DNA from: a virus
Strand: one strand, 5' to 3'
IMG/VR virus record: IMGVR_UViG_3300038428_000564
Location: 1 to 38,680 of that record
Length of the DNA stretch: 38,680 nt
In this document: piece after piece, positions 7,498 to 14,015 of the stretch
Numbering within the stretch: the first letter of the stretch is position 1
How the letters are laid out: each line of letters starts with the position of its first letter
The notes under the pieces: model-generated
What the model was told of the DNA's origin: nothing
Databases searched by the model: none
The model's input: the letters and a program-made list of their open reading frames with translations, nothing else
Translations under genes and position numbers: made by a program

Positions 7498-9170
7498 TTA
7501 AACTGAAAAATCTTATAGGAGAATCCAAACCAAAAAACCCAAGAGTTGGTAAATGTTATGAACTTTCAGGCAGATATGTTTTGGAGCACCCCAAAGCCAT
7601 TCTTGTTCATGGCAGATTAATCAATCCTTTTAAACGGGGACTTACAGAACTCGACCATGCATGGGTTGAAGTGGGCGATGAAATTTTTGACCCCGTAATG
7701 GATATAATTTGGCCAAAAAATGTCTATGAAGATTTTTTTCATGCTAAACCAAACAAAAAATATTCTTTTATAGAGGTTGTAAAAATAGTGGATAGGGCGG
7801 AAAATTGGGGGCCTTGGGAAAACATAAATTTGACAGAAAATGAATCAGACGAAGAACATGCGGATGCATTGAGAAAAACGGGATTTTGGGGAAAAGCAGG
7901 AGCTGGGGCGTTAATCATGGCAAGAACCACGGGCAGGCTTCTGCTTCAATTAAGGGGCGACTACGTTGAACAACCCAATACATGGGGAGGTTGGGGCGGT
8001 GCAATTGATGCCGGTCTTTCACCTGAGTCGGCAATGCAAAAGGAAATTGAACAGGAAACAGGATTGAAAAGCAGTCAGATAAGGGAAATCATACCGCTTT
8101 ATATTTTCAGGCACCCAAGCGGATTTAGATATTATAATTTTTTGGTGACGGTTGATGATGAATTCATACCACGACCAAGCCCAACCAACGAATGGGAAAT
8201 CAGCGGTTTTCGCTGGGTGAAATATGGCCAATGGCCTTCCCCATTACATTTTGGTTTACAGATTTTACTTCAACGTTCAGGCAAAAAAATAAGAAAGATT
8301 ATTGATAAAAATTCCGAGGGCGGAAGGTTGGTCGAGGCAATTGACAAAGCTCACGAAAAGGCTGCGTTGGCCGCCATCCGATATGTGTGGCGTTTAATGC
8401 CTAGAGCGGAAAGATTTTACGAATATGATTTTTCCCTGTGGATGAGTAACGACGAACCCACACAAAAATTTGTATTAAGACTTGCTCAAATTCTTTATCC
8501 CAACGACCCCGATGCGTTTTACACCTTTTTTAACAAAGACATCATTCCCACATTGGAAAAATTGGAAGCGGTCAGGACTAAAAGGATTGGTAAAAAAATA
8601 GGCGATGACCCATTATTTTTGTTAAAATTAGCTGTTAAAAACAAAACTTGGGAAGGGGCAAAACAATCATTGATGAGCATATCGCCGGCTGCAACGTGGG
8701 CATACAAAGGTGGCAGAATCACCAATGAAGAGGCTGAAAACATGTTTGACCGGCTTTACAAAATCGCATTGGGCCAAACCATGTATGATGAAAGATATTT
8801 AAAATATTCGCCTCAATTGTCAACTTTGTCCGTGGACCACAACAACCCAACTGAAACCGTGTTTATTCAACATCTTGCAGGTCATTCTGCACAAAAATTC
8901 CCTGATAAAGTTAAAGTACATCGTGGTACAAATTCTCCCTTGGCCAAAATACGACCGGGCGATTTTGTTTCCTTTGACAAGGATTATGCAAGAACCTACA
9001 CCAAAAGTAGATACGGTACGGTTCATCAGGAAGTTTTACCATCAAAAGATTTAAGAGTTTACAAAATGGAACCGGAAAGGGATGAATTGATTTATTGGCC
9101 TGAAGGGCATCAAATCAAGCAGGTTACAAACGTTCCCACCTTCAGGGACTTTTGGGGCAAATGGCGATAA
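7494..9170 (+). CDS. Three-domain protein: Cys-His-Asp domain, NUDIX domain, ART-like C-terminus
   Basis: This is a 558-residue multidomain protein. Residues 1-11 are the MIKLKNLIGES peptide, with an LIGE site. Residues about 18-100 resemble a papain/transglutaminase-like fold with Cys21, His55 (DHAWVEVGD) and Asp66 (IFDPV). Residues about 133-270 are a NUDIX domain paralogous to the two upstream genes but less eroded: WGGAIDAG then KEIEQETGL, keeping Glu184 and Glu188 while Q187 replaces the middle Glu. Residues about 285-450 are helical. Residues about 470-540 look like an ADP-ribosyltransferase: KVHRGTN (Arg477), GDFVSFDKDYARTY, and ELIYWPEG (Glu531), in R...VS...E order. The start overlaps the previous stop and has GAGG 4 bases before it. 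Roles as host-modifying cargo are inferred. Confidence 0.6.
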   Translation: MIKLKNLIGESKPKNPRVGKCYELSGRYVLEHPKAILVHGRLINPFKRGLTELDHAWVEVGDEIFDPVMDIIWPKNVYEDFFHAKPNKKYSFIEVVKIVDRAENWGPWENINLTENESDEEHADALRKTGFWGKAGAGALIMARTTGRLLLQLRGDYVEQPNTWGGWGGAIDAGLSPESAMQKEIEQETGLKSSQIREIIPLYIFRHPSGFRYYNFLVTVDDEFIPRPSPTNEWEISGFRWVKYGQWPSPLHFGLQILLQRSGKKIRKIIDKNSEGGRLVEAIDKAHEKAALAAIRYVWRLMPRAERFYEYDFSLWMSNDEPTQKFVLRLAQILYPNDPDAFYTFFNKDIIPTLEKLEAVRTKRIGKKIGDDPLFLLKLAVKNKTWEGAKQSLMSISPAATWAYKGGRITNEEAENMFDRLYKIALGQTMYDERYLKYSPQLSTLSVDHNNPTETVFIQHLAGHSAQKFPDKVKVHRGTNSPLAKIRPGDFVSFDKDYARTYTKSRYGTVHQEVLPSKDLRVYKMEPERDELIYWPEGHQIKQVTNVPTFRDFWGKWR

Positions 9171-9192
9171 TTTTATCCTTGACGAATTTTCC

Positions 9193-9259
9193 GTACAATG
9201 TACATTTATAGTACTTCTAAAAAGTACCCAATAACACTGTATAACTTATAAAGCAGTAC
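9193..9259. other. Intergenic GTAC cluster with small hairpin
   Basis: The gap 9171-9322 holds no gene that I can see. It contains five GTAC tetramers (9193, 9200, 9211, 9224, 9256). Two of them form the stem GTACTT / AAGTAC with loop CTAAA at 9211-9227. No T tract follows, so it is not a typical terminator. It could be a protein-binding site or a weak RNA hairpin. Confidence 0.3.
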
Positions 9260-9307
9260 AAGTGTATCAACGATTTGATGAGTGTCAAGTTGTTTTAATG
9301 TTTAACT

Positions 9308-9320
9308 TATATTTATATTA
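9308..9320 (+). promoter_or_regulatory. TATTTAT box abutting HAD nucleotidase start
   Basis: TATATTTATATTA ends 2 bases before the ATG at 9323, and TATTTAT ends 6 bases before it. The arrangement matches the boxes at 5988, 13320, 14003 and 26062. No Shine-Dalgarno site lies between box and ATG. Confidence 0.4.
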
Positions 9321-9322
9321 AT

Positions 9323-9820
9323 ATGGAAAATTATAATAGAACGGTATATGTGGATATGGATGGAGTGTTGGCTGATTTTGAAGGTGGATTCTATAAACTT
9401 TCAGGAATTGACGTGAGAAACGTCTCGGACCCGGAGATGTGGGCAAAAATTGAAGCCTATGGAAAGGCCAAATTTTTTGCAGAATTGGAGTGGATGGATG
9501 GCGGGAAAGAAATATGGCAATTCGTCGCTAACAATTTTCTCAACGCAAAAATTTTAAGTGCTTTGGGGAAATCGGATAAAATAGATAAACAAACTACGCA
9601 AGGAAAATTGATGTGGTTGCGCCATAATATTCCTTCCTTACAATTGGAGGATATAATTTTGGTTGATAATAAACATAAAAAACGTCACTATTCCAAACCC
9701 GGAGACATAATTATAGATGATACAGAGATAGTGATACAGGGATGGATTAAGAAGGGTGGCATCGGCATCCTTCATAAGACTGCTTCTGACACCATTGCTC
9801 AATTGAAGCAATATGTATAA
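9323..9820 (+). CDS. HAD-family 5'(3')-deoxyribonucleotidase-like phosphatase
   Basis: This 165-residue HAD-fold hydrolase is likely to remove phosphate from nucleotides. Motif I is VYVDMDGVLADF with the nucleophile Asp11 and acid Asp13. A motif II-like ILSALG places Ser79. Lys95 is a candidate motif III residue. Motif IV is GDIIIDDTE with Asp132 and Asp133. Length and motif order fit the 5'-nucleotidase C family found in phages and bacteria, which may salvage deoxynucleotides during host DNA breakdown. It lacks the Lys/Leu tag seen in its neighbours. The start codon is set by the adjacent TATTTAT box; the next gene begins 16 bases after its stop. Confidence 0.8.
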   Translation: MENYNRTVYVDMDGVLADFEGGFYKLSGIDVRNVSDPEMWAKIEAYGKAKFFAELEWMDGGKEIWQFVANNFLNAKILSALGKSDKIDKQTTQGKLMWLRHNIPSLQLEDIILVDNKHKKRHYSKPGDIIIDDTEIVIQGWIKKGGIGILHKTASDTIAQLKQYV

Positions 9821-9835
9821 ACATTATTGAATGGT

Positions 9836-10279
9836 ATGGAAAAGAATAGATTAATAGAACAAGAGAAATTAAAAGACCTTGTTAAAAAAGTGTGGCAAAA
9901 AGTAAAGAAGGGGAAAGAGGGTGAGATTGAAGATCCAAACCAACTAAAATTGGATTTGCCCTCGGATGTTAGTCAGAAAAAAATACAACCGATGATACCG
10001 GGGTTAACATTTAAAGAAAAACGGAAAAAATACCTTTCTGATTTTTCAAAACCGCCGTTCTTCACCAATACAAGAAAGTGGCTGGATGCTAATTTTGAGG
10101 GGAACATTTATGTTGGTCCCGATTTAACCAAGTATGGATTTATGTTAAGTGGCTATCAAAAAATAAAGCCTTGGGAAAAGGTTAAATATCCATATTTGTT
10201 TGTGACGGAATTGGAAGATCAAATGCGAAGTTGGAATTTTGCCATGGCAAAAAAACTCGGCCTGACCGGTGAGGATTAA
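9836..10279 (+). CDS. Uncharacterised protein with Lys-rich N-terminal helix
   Basis: This protein has 147 residues from the ATG at 9836; a TTG three codons upstream (9827) is an alternative start. The N-terminus is a very basic helix (EKLKDLVKKVWQKVKKGKEG) like the tag helices of neighbouring proteins. The rest has a PMIPGLTFKEKRKKYLSDF segment and an aromatic-rich C-terminal half. No enzyme motif is visible and I recognise no family. It is followed by a GAGG-led gene 1 base after its stop. Confidence 0.55.
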   Translation: MEKNRLIEQEKLKDLVKKVWQKVKKGKEGEIEDPNQLKLDLPSDVSQKKIQPMIPGLTFKEKRKKYLSDFSKPPFFTNTRKWLDANFEGNIYVGPDLTKYGFMLSGYQKIKPWEKVKYPYLFVTELEDQMRSWNFAMAKKLGLTGED

Positions 10280-10280
10280 G

Positions 10281-11540
10281 ATGAATGTTGCCCTACTCCA
10301 ACAAATAGTGGATGAAGTCGTCAAGGAAGAAATGTTTAAAACATCTGAGTTGCAGGGACCATATACTGTTCATGTCAAGAAAGGCAGGTTAGCCGGTCAA
10401 ACTGTAATGGCTAATAAACATAAAGTCACAGGTGTCTATTATTATCTTAATCCGGACACAGGTACCGACGAACCGATTGGAACTGAAAACGATTTGAATG
10501 TTCAAAAGCAACAGGATGAAGGCGTGGGTTATGTTTACGCAAAAGACAGAGAAAAAGACCCCAAATCCATCCCCGGCGAACATTGGCGCATTAAATTTCA
10601 AAGCTCTAGTGACTTAAAAAAGCACGGTCATACGGAAAAATCAAAAGTGGATGAAGCCTCGGTTTCCAAAAAAGATATAAAAGGTGTTATAAAAGAACTT
10701 GTTGATGAAATGTGGGCCGACATAGGAACTGTTGTATCGGGTGGTGATGAAACTTTGCCGGATGATGAAAAAACATTGAAACCCACGGGTAGAGTGACAG
10801 AGCCGGGTGCAGATGAAAATTTGGTAAATTTGTATAGAAATGGCGGAGGCAAGACATCCATAGAGGCTCTTCCATCGGTTGGTGGGGCCATGTCTGAAAG
10901 ACGGAATGAAGGAAAAACTATGAAGAAAGAAACATTGATAAACCTTATTCATGAAGTAATTCAAGAAGTAAGATACGAAGATCCAGCATATAGAGAACAA
11001 CAAGAATTATTGGCCATGAGGAGAATACAATCATATGCTCATTGGGGAAAGATCCATGCATTAAAGCATCCCAACGAAGTTGTGGGTTTATTTGAAAAAA
11101 TTGCACAGGAAGTAGATGGATTGGTACAAGCCCATGAGAAGGGAAAAGAAGTTTCTCCATCAAATGTTCATGAAAGGGTTGTGAATGATGTCGCTGGATA
11201 TCAAAACCCAAAAATAATAAACCTAATGAAGAAAATTCAGTCTTATGCTCAGTGGGGAGTAACTAATGCTCGTGATAACAAGCCAAAAAGCAAGGCTAAA
11301 ATTGACTCGGCCTTCAAAGGTCTTATTTTGGATATAAATAATTTGATGCAAGCACACGCAAGGGGAATGTTTTCATTGGACAAAAATGGATTGAGGTCAT
11401 TAAAAGTGATGGAAGCATATGCTCATTGGGGAAATAATAATCCTCAAAAGCAGCCAAATGAAATTGTTGCAATATTTCAAAGAATTTTCAAAGAAATTAA
11501 TAAATTGATTCAGGCATACAAACCATCAGTTAGCCTATAA
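10281..11540 (+). CDS. Tagged repeat protein, three C-terminal repeats
   Basis: This protein has 419 residues. GAGG lies 6 bases before the ATG at 10281; an in-frame GTG at 10269 is an alternative. The N-terminal half starts MNVALLQQIVDEVVKEE and contains a second helix of the same kind, KKDIKGVIKELVDEM, near residue 133. A third, MKKETLINLIHEVIQEV, starts at residue 214, where ATG 10920 has AAGGA upstream and could be an internal start for a 206-residue protein. The C-terminal part holds three repeats built on (I/M)xxYA(H/Q)WG followed by a helix ending (L)(V/M/I)QA(H/Y). It could be two genes fused, or one gene with an internal start. Function unknown; the tags suggest packaging in the head. 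Confidence 0.6.
   Translation: MNVALLQQIVDEVVKEEMFKTSELQGPYTVHVKKGRLAGQTVMANKHKVTGVYYYLNPDTGTDEPIGTENDLNVQKQQDEGVGYVYAKDREKDPKSIPGEHWRIKFQSSSDLKKHGHTEKSKVDEASVSKKDIKGVIKELVDEMWADIGTVVSGGDETLPDDEKTLKPTGRVTEPGADENLVNLYRNGGGKTSIEALPSVGGAMSERRNEGKTMKKETLINLIHEVIQEVRYEDPAYREQQELLAMRRIQSYAHWGKIHALKHPNEVVGLFEKIAQEVDGLVQAHEKGKEVSPSNVHERVVNDVAGYQNPKIINLMKKIQSYAQWGVTNARDNKPKSKAKIDSAFKGLILDINNLMQAHARGMFSLDKNGLRSLKVMEAYAHWGNNNPQKQPNEIVAIFQRIFKEINKLIQAYKPSVSL
11019..11529 (+). repeat. Three diverged ~45-residue repeats inside the tagged repeat gene
   Basis: Units begin near 11019, 11226 and 11401. Each has a YAHWG/YAQWG core followed by a helix with LFEKIAQEVDGLVQAH, LILDINNLMQAH or IFQRIFKEINKLIQAY. The DNA of the cores is also similar (TATGCTCATTGGGGA, TATGCTCAGTGGGGA, TATGCTCATTGGGGA), which points to duplication within the gene. 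Confidence 0.8.
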
Positions 11541-12677
11541 ATGAGTAACATTGTAACAAAACTTCGCATTTACAATAAAACTTTGGACCCCAGCCTTTGG
11601 AACAAAAAGACCTTAAAGCCCGAAGTTAGGGAAGCCTTGTTAAAAGTGGCTGAGGATTTCTATAATTCCACCGATTTGAATGGTGATATTCATAATGTTT
11701 TGTTTTTGGGTTCATCCGCCAATTACAATTGGACTCCCACAAGCGACATAGATGTGCATATCGTTATAGACATTGCTGCAGAAAAAATCAATGAGGAATA
11801 TGCTAGAAAATTTATGGATGGCTTGGCGTTCAAATGGAATACCGAACATGATATTGAGGTAAAAGGTCATCCTGTTGAAGTCTATCTTCAAGACATACGG
11901 GAGCCAAACAGCACCCCACAACAAGCAAGGCCGGGAGCCTCAATTTATTCATTGTATGAGGGCAAATGGCTGTTAGCACCCAACCCACAAAATATTAAAT
12001 TGGATTCTGATAAAATTCGAAAAAAATTTCAACTCATAAAGAGAAAAATTGACACCTTGATTAAAACCGAAGATGTCGAACGGTTAAAATCGTTGATGAA
12101 ATCTATAAGAAACTATCGCAATACAGGATTGGCTAAAGGTGGAGAATTCAGTGTTGAGAACATTGTGTTCAAGGCTTTGCGACATAGTGGCGACCTTAAA
12201 AAAATGAAGGATACCATCAACAATATTTATGATAGAAAATTGAGTTTGCCTGAGGAAGGCCATGTTCTTGCCTACAAGAAAACAAAACCATTAAATGAAC
12301 AATTAGGAAAACCATTTCTTGTTGTCGGTGTAATTACTGACGATTTGAATGTAAAAAGTGCGGTAGATTATACAGGAAATTCGATGGACCATGTAAAGAT
12401 GACGAATACGTGGGATGTTTTAAAAGATATTAGATGGAGATATAAATCTAAAACTAACACGATATATTGGATGCCTCACGAATCGGAACCAACGACAAGC
12501 CAAAGAGAGGAAGTCATAGCCCATCTTCGTAGTAAATACAAAGTTATAAATCCGAGAGAAACGTTTGATGCAGGTAAATATGCTTTTGATGCTCATACTA
12601 TAGATGAATTTATAAATGAAATAGTTGACGATTGTGGCGGTATTTCTAATTTGTTCTTTTTTGCCAAAAAAGTGTAA
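11541..12677 (+). CDS. Pol-beta-type nucleotidyltransferase-like protein
   Basis: This 378-residue protein has a nucleotidyltransferase fold in the N-terminal third: LFLGSSAN (Gly57-Ser58) then SDIDVHIVID with Asp69 and Asp71, and a third acid at Glu113 in PVEVYLQD. This matches hG[GS]...DxD...[DE], so the metal site looks intact. Residues about 150-235 are helical and basic, as in substrate-binding parts of this fold. The C-terminal third (about 255-378) has a separate domain starting FLVVGVITDD and ends with DEFINEIVDD. The ATG follows the previous stop directly. The substrate (RNA end, protein or antibiotic-like small molecule) cannot be read. It is the last gene of the sheath-tube insert. 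Confidence 0.7.
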   Translation: MSNIVTKLRIYNKTLDPSLWNKKTLKPEVREALLKVAEDFYNSTDLNGDIHNVLFLGSSANYNWTPTSDIDVHIVIDIAAEKINEEYARKFMDGLAFKWNTEHDIEVKGHPVEVYLQDIREPNSTPQQARPGASIYSLYEGKWLLAPNPQNIKLDSDKIRKKFQLIKRKIDTLIKTEDVERLKSLMKSIRNYRNTGLAKGGEFSVENIVFKALRHSGDLKKMKDTINNIYDRKLSLPEEGHVLAYKKTKPLNEQLGKPFLVVGVITDDLNVKSAVDYTGNSMDHVKMTNTWDVLKDIRWRYKSKTNTIYWMPHESEPTTSQREEVIAHLRSKYKVINPRETFDAGKYAFDAHTIDEFINEIVDDCGGISNLFFFAKKV

Positions 12678-12688
12678 AAAAGCACAAA

Positions 12689-12706
12689 TTGACACTATTT
12701 ATATTC
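12689..12706 (+). promoter_or_regulatory. Candidate late promoter of tail tube gene
   Basis: TTGACA (12689-12694) directly followed by CTATTTATATTC is nearly identical to the element before the sheath gene. The tube ATG is about 27 bases downstream, with AAGGATGA in the leader. Confidence 0.5.
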
Positions 12707-12733
12707 AACATCACAAAATAAGGATGATTTTTT

Positions 12734-13225
12734 ATGGCAGACCTATTAAACAGCAACGAAATTTTTTGGACGGCATATGAACCAAAAACTCAAAACCGTT
12801 TCATTTTGTATATTGATGGTATTCCTTCCTTCTTGTTAAGAAAGACGGATAGACCACACATAGTACAAGAACGAAAAGCATTAGACCACATCAACCTTCA
12901 AAGATACTACAAGGGCAAGTCCATTTGGCAGGAAGTCACAATGGAATTGTATGATGCTATCGTTCCATCAGGCGCTCAAGCAGTAATGGAATGGATTCGT
13001 CTGTCACACGAATCTGTGACAGGTCGTGATGGTTATCAAGATTTTTACAAGAAAAACATCACCGTCAATGTTCTTGGTCCTGTGGGTGACAAAGTAGAAG
13101 AATGGACACTTGTGGGAGCTTGGGTATCAGACGGAACATTTAACGCAGTTGATTGGACTAATACGGGTGACCCATTAGCAGTTAATATCACAGTTAGCTA
13201 CGATTACGCGATTTTACAGTATTAA
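12734..13225 (+). CDS. gp19: Tail tube protein (T4 gp19-like)
   Basis: This 163-residue protein has the length of T4 gp19 and the tube-protein pattern: an N-terminal NRFILYIDGIPSFLLRK strand, a central RYYKGKSIWQEVTMELYD, then VMEWIRLSHES, and a C-terminal AVNITVSYDYAILQY. It polymerises into the rigid inner tube through which DNA passes, inside the sheath. It is transcribed alone, between its own candidate promoter and a strong terminator, which fits a gene needed in many copies. The separation from the sheath gene by an accessory cassette is unusual for T4-like phages. Confidence 0.93.
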   Translation: MADLLNSNEIFWTAYEPKTQNRFILYIDGIPSFLLRKTDRPHIVQERKALDHINLQRYYKGKSIWQEVTMELYDAIVPSGAQAVMEWIRLSHESVTGRDGYQDFYKKNITVNVLGPVGDKVEEWTLVGAWVSDGTFNAVDWTNTGDPLAVNITVSYDYAILQY

Positions 13226-13267
13226 TCATACTTATCGAATTACCTCGAATCATTCTTATTTAACTTC

Positions 13268-13297
13268 AACCCCAATCGAGAGAGATTGGGGTTTTTG
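13268..13297 (+). terminator. Rho-independent terminator after tail tube
   Basis: A 10-bp stem pairs AACCCCAATC with GATTGGGGTT, with loop GAGAGA, followed by a short T run. It lies 43 bases after the tube stop. An open frame read from 13286 would start inside this hairpin, so the next gene is started later. Confidence 0.9.
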
Positions 13298-13319
13298 TTT
13301 GTTACAAGAAATTTATCAA

Positions 13320-13326
13320 TATTTAT
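13320..13326 (+). promoter_or_regulatory. TATTTAT box before zinc-ribbon gene
   Basis: TATTTAT runs into an ATG (13325) and ends 4 bases before the preferred ATG at 13331. The same layout (TATTTATG, three bases, ATG) occurs on the minus strand at 34735-34722. Confidence 0.4.
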
Positions 13327-13330
13327 GATT

Positions 13331-14002
13331 ATGAAGAAATCCGACCTGAAACGGTTGATAAAGGAAATTTTGTTGGAAATGGGTGATGAAACCACCGACC
13401 CAAATGTGACCGGTCATTCTGGTTTCAAACCATTGAAAATGGAATACCGACCATATAAATGTTCCGTATGTGGAAATGTACAATCTCTTAACACAACTCA
13501 TTTGGGACCGGTTTTAGCTTATTGTGATAAATGCTCGTGGAAAAGGGATTTTGCAGGAAAGGAACATTCGCATTACATTCCCGCTTTAGGGTCGCACACT
13601 TATAGAATTTTTACATACGCCCCCTCTGTCGATGAAGATTTTACCTTGGGTTACAGCCACGGTATAGTTATTGATGACCCCACATTCTTGACCCGTGACC
13701 CATTAAACGACCCTGAAATGACAGGCAAAATAGATGAAGAAAAATATAGGTTCGATGATTTTCATTGGTTAGCTAACATGGCTGGATTTCACAAACCCAC
13801 CGACGTATATTACGGAACGGTGTTAATTGGAACCATTGAATCAACTCCAAGAGGGGATGGCTATGTAGTTATTTCTGTTCAGGGACCGAAAGGAACTACA
13901 CCCATAAAACCCTCGAAGCAAAATCATTTTAAGACAAAAAACGATGCAGCCAAGGTTTTACATCAAACATGGAAATTATTAAGACATGATGCTCAAGGTT
14001 AA
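13331..14002 (+). CDS. Tagged zinc-ribbon protein
   Basis: This protein has 223 residues from the ATG at 13331, or two more from the ATG at 13325. It opens with KKSDLKRLIKEILLEM, one of the clearest copies of the shared tag, with LIKE and ILLE sites. A four-Cys zinc ribbon follows (CSVCGN ... CDKCSW, residues about 41-62). The rest is a mixed alpha/beta region with HGIVIDDPTF and YGTVLIGTIE and no known catalytic motif. It is the first gene after the tube terminator and has its own TATTTAT box. The function is unknown; head packaging is proposed from the tag. Confidence 0.6.
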   Translation: MKKSDLKRLIKEILLEMGDETTDPNVTGHSGFKPLKMEYRPYKCSVCGNVQSLNTTHLGPVLAYCDKCSWKRDFAGKEHSHYIPALGSHTYRIFTYAPSVDEDFTLGYSHGIVIDDPTFLTRDPLNDPEMTGKIDEEKYRFDDFHWLANMAGFHKPTDVYYGTVLIGTIESTPRGDGYVVISVQGPKGTTPIKPSKQNHFKTKNDAAKVLHQTWKLLRHDAQG

Positions 14003-14009
14003 TATTTAT
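14003..14009 (+). promoter_or_regulatory. TATTTAT box before nucleotidyltransferase-like gene
   Basis: TATTTAT begins right after the previous stop and ends 6 bases before the ATG at 14016. It follows the same placement as the other accessory-gene boxes. Confidence 0.4.
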
Positions 14010-14015
14010 TGATAT

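Noticed and set aside
10641-11003. Open frame of 120 codons on the minus strand inside the tagged repeat gene
   Set aside because: It lies entirely opposite a gene with clear repeats and tag motifs, has no start context, and its composition is that of antisense sequence.
13286-13330. Upstream start for the zinc-ribbon protein at 13286
   Set aside because: It would begin inside the tail tube terminator, and the TATTTAT box would then lie within the coding region.
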